From NCBI RefSeq assembly GCF_000775285.1, contig NZ_JJML01000015.1:1-59568 (forward strand): a DNA stretch of 59,568 bases, written 5' to 3'. Within the stretch, counting starts at the first letter, position 1. The number at the start of each line of letters is the position of its first letter. The position numbers were made by a program, and so were the translations under genes. This stretch comes from Neosynechococcus sphagnicola sy1 (lineage in GTDB: Bacteria; Cyanobacteriota; Cyanobacteriia; Neosynechococcales; Neosynechococcaceae). Shown one piece after another: positions 25,897 to 34,029 of the stretch. Under the pieces are notes generated by a model that did no database searches, was not told the DNA's origin, and saw nothing but the letters and a program-made list of their open reading frames with translations.

Positions 25897-27144
25897 TCAT
25901 GACCCGTTATGGGTCGAGGACTTCACAGCCGTGACCCGCCAACTCAACTTGAGATTGACCCAAAAATTCCACAGGGTGACCACGGCGATCGCGATCAAAT
26001 TCGCCAGCAGGTAGTGAAGCTGCAACTGATTAAACAACAGGTTCAGGAGCAGCACATTTAAAACCAACCCCACGAGGCAGACTGCATTGAACTTCAAGAA
26101 CCGCCGGAACCGCGCTACCCCACCCCGTTGTTGTTGGGCAACATCTGCAAAGGTCCAGGCATCATTCCAGAAAAAATTATTGATGATCGCCACCTCCGCA
26201 GCCAGAATCTTGCTGCGGGTTAACCCCAAGCCTAAGGTACTGGCATCGTGCAGGAGGTAGAGCACCACCATATCCACCACCACCCCACTCAACCCCACAA
26301 GGCCAAAGCGGAGAAACTGTTTCAGGGGAATGAGTTCCCGGAATCGGCCCCCGCGCCCGTGGGTTAACCGCAGCCGCAGCAGGTGATGGAGATAGTCAAG
26401 ATACTGTCGCCCGGTAACCTTGCTTTCGCCCTCGCGCCGTTCTAGAAACACATAACCCACCTCAGCAATTTCTTGAATCTGGCCGCGACCCAAGACTTCA
26501 ATCAAAATCTTGTATCCCGTGGGTTGGAGTTCCCGCTCGGCGATCGCGGCACGGCTGACCAGAAAATATCCACTCATGGGATCGGAGACCCGGCCAACCA
26601 CCCCCGGCAGCAGCAGTAACCCCACCACCTGCGCCCCCCGGGATAAAAGGCGTCGCAAGAGACTCCAGCGGCTGACCCCCCCCCGTTTGACATGGCGACT
26701 GGCGATCGCCAGATCTGCCCCCCGCTCCATGGCCGCCAACAGTTGCAGCAACACCTCCGGGGGGTGTTGGAGATCCCCATCCATCACCCCCAAGATCTCA
26801 CCCTGTGCCGCCTGCCAACCGCGCACGACGGCGGTGGAGAGTCCCCGCTCCTGTTGGCGACGCATCACCCGCAGCTGAGGGAAGGCCACTAAAAGAGTCT
26901 GAGCCACTTCCCAGGTGCGATCGGGGCTGTCATCATCCACAATAATCAGCTCATACTCCCCCGGCAGCACTGGGTCTAATAACTGACTCAGATGAGCCAC
27001 CATGGCCTCAATATTCTGACGTTCGTTGTAGGTGGGAATAATCAGTGAAAACCTAATAGGGAGGGGACTCGGCGCCTCCAAAGGAGAGACTTGCAGCACT
27101 CCAGAGGGTGCCGATAATAACAAGGAGGGGGGAATGGTACTCAT
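25897..27144 (-). CDS. Polyprenol-phosphate glycosyltransferase (GT2) fused to a GtrA membrane domain
   Basis: The N-terminal 255 residues form a GT-A fold: SLIIPTYNERQNIEAM, IIVDDDSPDRTWEV and GVMDGDLQHPPE, as in dolichol-phosphate mannosyltransferases. The C-terminal part (about 270-405) is a GtrA-type domain with four membrane helices, including FWNDAWTF and FWVNLKLSWR. The enzyme probably makes a polyprenyl-phosphate sugar and flips or hands it over for envelope glycosylation. The fusion is common in bacteria. No partner gene is adjacent. Confidence 0.9.
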   Translation of the reverse strand: MSTIPPSLLLSAPSGVLQVSPLEAPSPLPIRFSLIIPTYNERQNIEAMVAHLSQLLDPVLPGEYELIIVDDDSPDRTWEVAQTLLVAFPQLRVMRRQQERGLSTAVVRGWQAAQGEILGVMDGDLQHPPEVLLQLLAAMERGADLAIASRHVKRGGVSRWSLLRRLLSRGAQVVGLLLLPGVVGRVSDPMSGYFLVSRAAIAERELQPTGYKILIEVLGRGQIQEIAEVGYVFLERREGESKVTGRQYLDYLHHLLRLRLTHGRGGRFRELIPLKQFLRFGLVGLSGVVVDMVVLYLLHDASTLGLGLTRSKILAAEVAIINNFFWNDAWTFADVAQQQRGGVARFRRFLKFNAVCLVGLVLNVLLLNLLFNQLQLHYLLANLIAIAVVTLWNFWVNLKLSWRVTAVKSSTHNGS

Positions 27145-27336
27145 GACGTTGAGTGTACCGTCTGTCGGCTGACCCTGTTCCCTGCTGTGGCTGCAACTTG
27201 GTGCTGATTGGAATTTTGACGTTGATACAGTGGCACAACCGCCCCTTGACCCATCACTTTTTTGCCTCTACGATTGGTCTGGTCATTCACAAATTTCAAT
27301 ATTTTAAAGAGTGGCACCAACTTAAGGAGGAGGAGT

Positions 27337-27567
27337 ATGAACCGTCGTTTGATTAGCAGCCTCATGTTAGGCAGCAGTGTTTTAGGGTTGTTTGCAGCCA
27401 GCGCCTTGTTGCTAGCTTCTGCAGCAGATGCTTCTACTGCTCAGCGCAATGCTGGATATCGGCAATGTATGGCGCAGTTTGGACGTAACAACGGTCTAGG
27501 CCGCAATAGCAACATGGACAGATTGATCGTGTGTGAAAACCAAGTTGATAAGCGCTACGGTCCCTAA
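27337..27567 (+). CDS. Small secreted two-cysteine hypothetical protein
   Basis: The start is the ATG at 27337, because a strong ribosome binding site (AAGGAGGAGGAG) precedes it; the frame is open upstream to 27262. The 76-residue product has a long signal peptide (MLGSSVLGLFAASALLLAS, cleavage near ADA at 31-33). The mature part of about 45 residues carries two cysteines (C44, C66) that may pair, and a Gly/Asn-rich centre (GRNNGLGRNSNM). The family is unknown. Confidence 0.72.
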   Translation: MNRRLISSLMLGSSVLGLFAASALLLASAADASTAQRNAGYRQCMAQFGRNNGLGRNSNMDRLIVCENQVDKRYGP

Positions 27568-27757
27568 CGGGTTGTTCGAGGGGCTGGTATCGGCATGACC
27601 CGCTCGTCAGTTCGCACCTCCGCACCTAAAGTGTTAACAGGTCAACCGTTCTGGCCCCTATATTTAAGTCCCTGCTGACTCCAGGGAGGTTCAATTCTGG
27701 AGATTAACAGGTTCAAGCTACCTTACAGAAGTGTTCCCATCACTTGCAGTCTAAGCT

Positions 27758-28975
27758 TTGCAATTCGACGCCGCAGTCACTTCTGATCATGTTTCTTCTG
27801 CCTCCTCCCTACCAACCGCTTGTGGGGATGAAACGGTAATTTCTGGGAAACTTACAGCATCGGATCGCTCCCTCACTTCTGCGCCGGATGCATCTTCTGA
27901 TTATGATCTGGCTGCTTATCACTTCGAGCTCCCTGCTGAGCGCATTGCCCAAAACCCTGTCACCCCCAGAGATGAGTCTCGTCTCCTGGTTGTTGAGTCT
28001 ACACAGCGGCACCGTCACTGCATTTTTCGCGATTTGCCGCAGTTACTTCGACCAGGCGATTTGCTAGTTTTGAACGACACCCGCGTAATTCCGGCTCGCC
28101 TCTATGGGCACAAGGTGGGGGGAACCATGGTAGAGGTGTTGTTGTTAGAACCGCGATCGCCGGACTGTTGGCTCGCCCTAGTAAAACCGGGCAAGCGCCT
28201 TCCCCCAGGTACCTTGATTAAATTTACGGCTGCCCATGATCCTGGCCTACATCTACAGGCAACGGTTCTGGAGCGAGATGCCGCAACGGGAGGGCGTATC
28301 CTACAGTTTCAGTTGCAGTCAGGTAATGATTCACTGGCAGCAGCACTGGCAGCGGTGGGACAAGTGCCGCTGCCACCCTACATCACAGCCTCCCAGGCAG
28401 ATCCGGAGCAATATCAGACCGTCTATGCCCAGCGTCCGGGTGCAGTTGCAGCCCCGACTGCAGGGCTTCACTTTACCCCGGAACTTTTGTCCCAATTGAC
28501 CCACCAGGGCATTGAACAAACCTGCCTGACTTTGCATGTTGGGGTGGGCACCTTCCGTCCGGTCAACACCGAGGATATCCGTAACCACACCCTCCATGGG
28601 GAGTGGGTCGAAGTGCCTGCCCCCACCGTGGAGAAAATTCAGCAGACCCAAGCTCGGGGCGATCGCGTGATTGCAGTGGGGACAACGGTTGCCCGGGCCT
28701 TAGAAGCGGCAGCGCAAGTTAATGGGCTGCAACCCTTCTGCGGCAAAACCAATCTCTATATCTATCCCGGTTACCAGTGGCAGGTGGTGGATGGCCTGAT
28801 TACCAACTTCCACCTCCCTGGCTCCAGTTTGCTGATGCTGGTGAGTGCGCTGATCGGTCGGCAGCGGTTGCTCGATCTCTATCAAGGAGCCATTGACCAG
28901 AATTATCGGTTCTATTCCTTTGGGGATGCCATGTTAGTGTTGCCAGAAGCTCGCTGGGAGTCCGGACACCCATGA
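27758..28975 (+). CDS. queA: S-adenosylmethionine:tRNA ribosyltransferase-isomerase
   Basis: QueA transfers the ribosyl moiety of SAM to pre-queuosine tRNA, the step after TGT (gene at 9822). Family motifs are DYDLAAYHFELPAERIAQ, LLVLNDTRVIPARLYG, APTAGLHFT, LHVGVGTFRPV and YPGYQWQVVDGLITNFHLP. The family normally starts at the DYDLA segment, but here no ATG or GTG lies in frame nearby. The only standard start is a TTG at 27758, just after a stop, giving about 48 extra N-terminal residues. The 3' end overlaps the Mini-RNase III gene by four bases (ATGA). Confidence 0.92.
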   Translation: MQFDAAVTSDHVSSASSLPTACGDETVISGKLTASDRSLTSAPDASSDYDLAAYHFELPAERIAQNPVTPRDESRLLVVESTQRHRHCIFRDLPQLLRPGDLLVLNDTRVIPARLYGHKVGGTMVEVLLLEPRSPDCWLALVKPGKRLPPGTLIKFTAAHDPGLHLQATVLERDAATGGRILQFQLQSGNDSLAAALAAVGQVPLPPYITASQADPEQYQTVYAQRPGAVAAPTAGLHFTPELLSQLTHQGIEQTCLTLHVGVGTFRPVNTEDIRNHTLHGEWVEVPAPTVEKIQQTQARGDRVIAVGTTVARALEAAAQVNGLQPFCGKTNLYIYPGYQWQVVDGLITNFHLPGSSLLMLVSALIGRQRLLDLYQGAIDQNYRFYSFGDAMLVLPEARWESGHP

Positions 28976-29472
28976 CCTATTCCCAAGAGGAGTCCAGAGA
29001 TGATGCCTGCTTCGTCTCTCCGCCGATAGTTACCCAAGTGACGGACTTCTGCCAGCAGCTAACCAACCACCTTTCCCCCACAGCCCTGCCCCAAGTCTCC
29101 CCCGCTGCCTTGGCTTATTTAGGAGATACGGTCTACGAGCTCTACATTCGCACTGCTTATTTACTGCCGCCCAAACGCCTACATCAATATCATCAAGCCG
29201 TGGTTTCCCAGGTCAGAGCTGAAGCCCAAGCGCTCCACCTTCAGGCGTTGCAGCCTTACCTCACCCCTCCAGAACTCGATATTCTCCGACGAGGACGCAA
29301 TGCTGCCTCTGGGGGGCCGCGTCGTCTCGACCCAGAATTGTACCAACAGGCCACCAGTCTAGAGACTCTGCTGGGATACTTGTATTTGCATGATCCACAA
29401 CGATTGCTGGCGCTCTTGCAACACCTCCCATTGGCTGACGCAACAGCAGATCTATCTGGCAAGATGACTTAA
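28972..29472 (+). CDS. mrnC: Mini-ribonuclease III
   Basis: The 166-residue protein is a lone RNase III catalytic domain without a double-stranded RNA-binding domain. The signature LAYLGDTVYELYIR (about 48-61) and the second acidic cluster TSLETLLGYLYL (about 127-138) supply the metal-binding residues. Mini-III matures the 23S rRNA ends in Bacillus and has a similar role in cyanobacteria. It overlaps queA by four bases, suggesting translational coupling. Confidence 0.9.
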   Translation: MTYSQEESRDDACFVSPPIVTQVTDFCQQLTNHLSPTALPQVSPAALAYLGDTVYELYIRTAYLLPPKRLHQYHQAVVSQVRAEAQALHLQALQPYLTPPELDILRRGRNAASGGPRRLDPELYQQATSLETLLGYLYLHDPQRLLALLQHLPLADATADLSGKMT

Positions 29473-29553
29473 AATTGCCGGAGTGGATCGTCGAAAAACC
29501 TGGAGTTATTTCAAGCTGCCCTCCCCTCTAGTCCCGATTTATAGAACCTTGCC

Positions 29554-30523
29554 ATGAGCTATCTTGAATCTGCGGTTCAGTTTTATCATCAGGTTGCCGA
29601 AACCCCACAATTTGGATTGTGCTGTGTTCAGAGTTCACCCCTCCACCTGCCCGGACTCCACATTCCCCCCCCAGATGCAGGAAATGAACTATGGCTGTGG
29701 TACGACGGTGCACCCAGCCGAATTGAGTCAGGAACCAACCGTTCTCTATGTTGGTATTGGGGGCGGTTTGGAAGCCCTGCAATTCGCCTACTTTGCTCGA
29801 CGCGCTGGCGGGGTAATTGCCGTCGATCCGGTTCCCGCCATGCGGATGGCCGCTGCGAGGAATCTGGAGATAGCGGGACAACTGAACAGCTGGTTCGATC
29901 CGAGCTTTGTGGAAATCCAAGCAGGGAATGCCTTGAGCTTACCCGTTGCCGATGCTGCGGTAGACGTGGTGGCGCAAAATTGTTTGTTCAATATCTTTGA
30001 ACCCGATGACCTTTCTCAAGCCTTGCAAGAAGCATTTCGGGTGCTCAAACCAGGGGGACGCTTATTAATGAGTGACCCCATTGCCACGGCCCCGATTCCC
30101 CCCCATCTCCAGCAAGATGACCGCCTCCGCGCCATGTGTCTCTCGGGTGCCCTGCCCTACGAAACCTATGTGGAGAAAATTGTCCACGCAGGGTTTGGTC
30201 AGGTTGAAATCCGCGCCCGTCGCCCCTATCGGCTACTCGACACCCAGACCTATGATCTCCCAGTTCCCCTGTTATTAGAAAGTCTAGACTCCGTTGCCTT
30301 CAAGGTGCCAGTTCCTCCCGATGGGGCGTGTATTTTCACGGGTAAAACTGCGATCTATACCGGATCGGAATCAATGCTTGATGATCAGGCCGGGCACATT
30401 CTCCAACGGGGTATCCCCGCTTCTATCTGTGATAAAACGGCTGCTAAATTTGCTAGAGACAACCCTGATGACATCCTGATTACCGCTTCTACTTGGCACT
30501 ATAGCGGCGGTGGCTGTTGTTGA
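29554..30523 (+). CDS. arsM: Arsenite methyltransferase, arsenosugar-biosynthesis type, frameshifted
   Basis: The first frame from the ATG at 29554 encodes SYLESAVQFYHQVAETPQFG and LCCVQSSPLHLPGL, the family N-terminus with the CC pair. The rest lies in the next frame: MQEMNYGCGTTVHP, the SAM motif VLYVGIGGGLEALQFA, and NCLFNIFEPDDL. The switch is at a run of eight C (29665-29672); seven would give HIPPQMQEMNYGCG. The restored length is 322 residues. The C-terminus ends SGGGCC. The enzyme methylates arsenite with SAM on the route to arsenosugars. An associated AhpD-like gene follows. Confidence 0.9.
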
Positions 30524-30554
30524 GGAGGTTTGTCTCATGGAGGCGAAATCCCAA

Positions 30555-30586
30555 GATTTGATGACTACAGGATTTGATGACTACGG
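30555..30586. repeat. 16-bp tandem duplication before the AhpD-like gene
   Basis: GATTTGATGACTACAG (30555-30570) is repeated at 30571-30586 with one change (A to G near the end). It duplicates TTGATG start-like codons just upstream of the ATG at 30595. Confidence 0.7.
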
Positions 30587-30594
30587 GAATAGTG

Positions 30595-30924
30595 ATGACC
30601 TATTACAAACCTGAACATCTGGCGGATTTTGGTGATATTAGGGATGGGAACCCAGAACTTGCAGATAAGTTTTTTGCCTACTACCAAGCTGTGTTTGCCC
30701 AGGGGGCATTATCGAGTCGGGAGAAAGCGCTGATTGCCCTCGCGGTTTCCCATGCTATCCAGTGTCCTTACTGTATTGATGCCTATAGTCAGGAATCCTT
30801 GAAGCAGGGAGCGGATCTGGAACAAATGACAGAAGCGGTGCATGTTGCGACGGCAATTCGCGGCGGTGCAACGTTAATTCACGGGCTGCAAATGCGCGAT
30901 CGCGTACAACAGTTAGCCATGTAG
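30595..30924 (+). CDS. Arsenosugar-biosynthesis-associated AhpD-like protein
   Basis: The 109-residue protein from the ATG at 30595 (MTYYKPEHLADFG) is an AhpD/carboxymuconolactone-type fold with the redox motif CPYC at 57-60 in HAIQCPYCIDAYSQ, plus the family helix EAVHVATAIRGGATLIHG. This variant is repeatedly found next to arsM in arsenosugar gene sets and is often called a peroxidase-like protein. The TTG at 30574 is an alternative start. The radical-SAM gene arsS, the usual third member, is not seen nearby. Confidence 0.86.
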   Translation: MTYYKPEHLADFGDIRDGNPELADKFFAYYQAVFAQGALSSREKALIALAVSHAIQCPYCIDAYSQESLKQGADLEQMTEAVHVATAIRGGATLIHGLQMRDRVQQLAM

Positions 30925-31041
30925 TTAGTTATTTGCGATCACTGACAGTTGAGTTTTGTCAACGTACTGCTGAATCGGCAAAAACAGAATACTATGGTGA
31001 GAATCGTTACAGCCGCTTCAGTAGGACATTAGGGTGCAGAG

Positions 31042-31923
31042 ATGAATTACGAAATTCTCCACGCAATTCGCGGTCGTATTCGGTTGCGTATTCCCCGGTT
31101 AACCGACGATCTAGCTTATGCTCATCAGCTGCAAGATTTTGTTAAATCCCACGCTGATATCCTCAGTGGGAGTATAAATCCAGCCGCCAAGTCGATCACG
31201 ATTGATTACAAACCGGAGACACTGACCGGGGACGCGATCGCCCAATCGCTAGTTGCTTATCTGCATCCAGTTTCTGTGCCAGCGTCAAAATCAGCTCCTG
31301 TTGCCGTCACTCCCGTAGCGCCGCCAGCTCCTGAAATCCCCCATCCGTCTTGTCCCACCGATGATACACCCAAGGTTGCCCAACGTTTAGAGCCTCAGGA
31401 GCCCGCAAGTGCGACCCCAGTCTTGGAACCACCTGCTGAATTATTAGATGCCAGCGAGGATTTAGACTCCACTGTTTCAGAGGAAGAGCAGGAAGCAGAC
31501 AATCCTGCTACCCCTAGCCCTACGTTTCACCAGGGTGAACTCGTCAATGACTTAGACTTAGCCGCACCGGATGAGGAGGAGCCAGATGATAAGGAGTCAG
31601 ATGAGGAGGAGGAGCCAGATGAGGAAGAGGAACCAGGCTCTGCTGCTACCGCTAGCTCTCAGCTGCGCCAGAGTGAACTGGCCCAACGCTTGGGTTTAAA
31701 AACCCAGACAATCACCGCACGTAAACTCAAGCCGGACTTTGAAAGTTGGAGTCAAGCCCGAGACCCCGAGGGAGTTGCCTGGAGCTACGACCAGGAAACG
31801 GGCGGCTTTCGAGCTGCTGCTGAGTTCACTGCTTCTGAAACGACCCTAGCGGATGACGCCAGCGCTCCTATTCCCCGACCTGCTAGACGTCGGACTATCG
31901 GGCGATCGCGGCGAAAATCATAG
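31042..31923 (+). CDS. HMA-like domain protein with an acidic linker and a C-terminal HTH-like domain
   Basis: Residues 1-75 (YEILHAIRGRIRLRIPRL, then KSITIDYKPETLTGDAIA) resemble a heavy-metal-associated ferredoxin-like fold, but the metal-binding CxxC is absent. A long Pro/Glu linker contains an acidic block (about 167-198, with EEEEPDEEEE). The C-terminal part (206-260) has a helix-turn-helix-like stretch SELAQRLGLKTQTITARK followed by DFESWSQARDPEGVAWSYD, then a basic tail. It is preceded by the AhpD-like gene, though the 117-base gap makes co-transcription uncertain. Function is unknown. Confidence 0.7.
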   Translation: MNYEILHAIRGRIRLRIPRLTDDLAYAHQLQDFVKSHADILSGSINPAAKSITIDYKPETLTGDAIAQSLVAYLHPVSVPASKSAPVAVTPVAPPAPEIPHPSCPTDDTPKVAQRLEPQEPASATPVLEPPAELLDASEDLDSTVSEEEQEADNPATPSPTFHQGELVNDLDLAAPDEEEPDDKESDEEEEPDEEEEPGSAATASSQLRQSELAQRLGLKTQTITARKLKPDFESWSQARDPEGVAWSYDQETGGFRAAAEFTASETTLADDASAPIPRPARRRTIGRSRRKS

Positions 31924-32008
31924 CTCCGACCTCAAAGGCTTCGGATAGAATTTGACAAAATTCCCTGAAGTTGGCACAATAGAGATTGCGCGAAAATACG
32001 AACCGCAG

Positions 32009-32082
32009 GGGACTGTAGTTCAATTGGTTAGAGCACCGCCCTGTCACGGCGGAAGTTGCGGGTTCGAGCCCCGTCAGTCCCG
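32009..32082 (+). tRNA. tRNA-Asp (anticodon GTC)
   Basis: A complete 74-base cloverleaf: acceptor arms GGGACTG and CAGTCCC with discriminator G, an anticodon stem CCGCC/GGCGG around TGTCACG, and a T-loop TTCGAGC. The CCA end is not encoded. Confidence 0.95.
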
Positions 32083-32112
32083 TTCAAATAGAAGTGCTGT
32101 CTGGTGAAAAAT

Positions 32113-32152
32113 TGACGGCTACTTGATATAGATGACGGCTACTTGATATAGA
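32113..32152. repeat. 20-bp perfect tandem repeat between two tRNA genes
   Basis: TGACGGCTACTTGATATAGA occurs twice in direct succession (32113-32132, 32133-32152). The last part, GATATAG, is partly repeated again. Confidence 0.8.
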
Positions 32153-32251
32153 TATAGTTACCTAGAGACTTTCTCAGCGAGTTCCCACCAAGTCAAGTCT
32201 GGGAGAGTTAGACCTTGAGGCAAAGGAGTAGGAATCCTACTTTTTAATGAA

Positions 32252-32323
32252 AGCGGGTAACGCGATTCGAACGCGCGACATTCACCTTGGCAAGGTGACG
32301 CTCTACCACTGAGCTATACCCGC
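32252..32323 (-). tRNA. tRNA-Gly (anticodon GCC)
   Basis: A complete 72-base cloverleaf on the minus strand: acceptor GCGGGTA pairs with TACCCGC, the anticodon loop is TTGCCAA in stem TCACC/GGTGA, and the T-arm has TTCGAAT. No CCA is encoded. Confidence 0.95.
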
Positions 32324-32421
32324 AAACTAGAGTAAATATTAGCTTCGCAGAATCCTTCTAACCTGTCAACTCCTAATAATGCTCAAGACCGAGGAGCAGA
32401 ACCAAGTAAATTAGAATTTGC

Positions 32422-33006
32422 TTAGGCTTCGGGTAGTCTGGTTTCAGCGGTGGCATCACTCGCAAGGGTACTTGGTAAGGAATGGAACACCCCCTGAGCG
32501 GGATTCACAGCATAGCCAGCCGCAGAACCCCCCTTGAGCTGCCGCATTAAACTTGCCATTTCCAAGGCATTCATCGCGTAGTCCCACCCCTTGTTACTCT
32601 TGATGCCTGCCCGCTCAAGCGCCTGCTGCAAGGTGTCGGCTGTGATAATTCCAAACACAACAGGAACGCCTGTTTGAAATCCCGCCGCCGCAATCCCTTT
32701 AGCAACCTCAGCAGCTACATAGTCAAAGTGGGGCGTTTGCCCTCGGATGACCGCACCCAAGCAAATAATGGCATCGTAGCGATGGGTAATGGCGAGGTGT
32801 CGCGCCACAATCGGAACTTCAAAACTACCGGGTACCCAGGCATAGTCTACCTGCCGACCTTCAGGGTCAACATCAATCCCATGCCGTTTGAGGCAGTCTT
32901 GGCAAGCTGCCAGTAGCTTACCCGTAATCTGGTCGTTGAACCGACCAATGACGATCGCCAGTCGTAGTTCCTGAGTATGACTGAAGGTTCCTTCAAAAAC
33001 TGCCAT
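32422..33006 (-). CDS. ribH: 6,7-dimethyl-8-ribityllumazine synthase
   Basis: The enzyme makes the direct precursor of riboflavin. Motifs are [74 protein letters not shown] and [17 protein letters not shown]. The ATG at 33006 gives 194 residues; an upstream start at 33057 is possible. The C-terminal 40 residues are longer than usual. psbZ lies upstream in the same direction, a pairing seen in many cyanobacteria. Confidence 0.95.
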   Translation of the reverse strand: MAVFEGTFSHTQELRLAIVIGRFNDQITGKLLAACQDCLKRHGIDVDPEGRQVDYAWVPGSFEVPIVARHLAITHRYDAIICLGAVIRGQTPHFDYVAAEVAKGIAAAGFQTGVPVVFGIITADTLQQALERAGIKSNKGWDYAMNALEMASLMRQLKGGSAAGYAVNPAQGVFHSLPSTLASDATAETRLPEA

Positions 33007-33119
33007 GACTGCCCTAATAAATTCTGGGAGATGACGTGAACTGGCGATCGCTGGCAAGTGCTGTTAAATCGCCATACTGCCCAGTTGTAACCTGCAAGGG
33101 TCAGAATGACCGATGGCAA

Positions 33120-33311
33120 CTAGACGACTGAAAAGTTGAGCACCCCAACCAAGACCACTAGGGCGACCCAAATTCCAGAACCGAGAAACAGCAGCAGTTT
33201 GGACTGACTCCAGTTTTGGGGGGAGGCATAGGCCACAGGGACACCAACCACCATGACAAAAGACAATAAAACTAGAGCCGTCAGTGCTAGCTGAAACAAG
33301 ATTGATAACAT
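33120..33311 (-). CDS. psbZ: Photosystem II protein Z
   Basis: From the ATG at 33311 the 63-residue product has two membrane helices: [21 protein letters not shown] and [20 protein letters not shown], joined by [10 protein letters not shown], the conserved PsbZ (Ycf9) loop. PsbZ stabilises the interaction of photosystem II core with its antenna and small subunits. It is followed in the same direction by ribH, 113 bases downstream. An open frame extends upstream to 33383 but has no support. Confidence 0.92.
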   Translation of the reverse strand: MLSILFQLALTALVLLSFVMVVGVPVAYASPQNWSQSKLLLFLGSGIWVALVVLVGVLNFSVV

Positions 33312-33640
33312 GTGCTTCTCCCAATTGCGCAATAAATAGCAGTATGAGCTGGGTTGTGACAACCACACTGGTTTGTATATCACCCTGAAACCACTCTATG
33401 GGAATTTGATCCCGCATACAAGAGTTTGTCTAGGATGCCAATGCCTTGAGGTCAAGCCTTTTAACCATACCCACCGGATCCCCCCGATTCTCTAGCGATC
33501 TTTGAGGGATACTCCCCCCTGAAGCCCTGCTGATCACAGCCACAGGCAAAACTAATCCCATATAGATCTCCATAAGTATTGCTTTTTGTAACAAATTTGT
33601 TATATTAGTTTACATAAGGCAGCAACCAGGAGATACAGTC
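33312..33640. other. Divergent promoter region of psbZ and psb34
   Basis: This 329-base gap separates the psbZ and psb34 start codons, so it must hold both promoters. I see no further gene. The part next to psb34 is A/T-rich, with TATATT at 33601-33606 as a possible -10. The perfect palindrome at 33589-33602 overlaps it. Confidence 0.5.
33589..33602. promoter_or_regulatory. Perfect 14-bp palindrome upstream of psb34
   Basis: TAACAAATTTGTTA is a perfect palindrome, ending 38 bases before the psb34 ATG and overlapping the candidate -10 TATATT. Its position is that of an operator. A regulator cannot be named. Confidence 0.55.
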
Positions 33641-33808
33641 ATGTACACCACCGATAACGAAGGCGTTCTCAATAACTACGCCACTGAAGTCCCCATTTAC
33701 TTCGCTGAATATCCCACCCCTGAGCAGCAACGCAACTATGCTTTCCAGGGTGCAGTGGCGGTTTTGCTCGTAACGTTTACTCTACTGACGGCTTTCTCGG
33801 TCAGCTAA
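33641..33808 (+). CDS. psb34: Photosystem II assembly factor Psb34 (Ssl1498 family, HLIP-like)
   Basis: The 55-residue product starts MYTTDNEGVLNNYATE and has YFAEYPTPEQQRNYAFQGA, the conserved soluble arm of the Ssl1498/Psb34 family. A single C-terminal membrane helix follows (VAVLLVTFTLLTAFSVS). Psb34 has been described on a photosystem II assembly intermediate containing CP47, where it can compete with high-light-inducible proteins. The gene is monocistronic: a palindrome lies upstream and a terminator downstream. Confidence 0.85.
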   Translation: MYTTDNEGVLNNYATEVPIYFAEYPTPEQQRNYAFQGAVAVLLVTFTLLTAFSVS

Positions 33809-33875
33809 TTCATGGGGGTGAGTCCCCATGCCCATGAACCCAGTGTTTAAAGTCTAGTTTTGATTCTCCTTTTCT

Positions 33876-33901
33876 GCTCTGGCCACGAGGTCAGAGCTTT
33901 T
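33876..33901 (+). terminator. Rho-independent terminator after psb34
   Basis: GCTCTGGCC (33876-33884) pairs with GGTCAGAGC (33889-33897), with one G-T pair and a four-base ACGA loop, followed by four T. Confidence 0.82.
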
Positions 33902-34029
33902 ACGTTGATCGATAAAAACAACCTCAGCCAGACAAACGTGTGGCGCATCCTGAGCTGTGAGATCGCAATGATCTGAATTTGGGCATAATACTGAGAAGCT
34001 CTATAAAATCTTGGGTTCCACCACGATCC

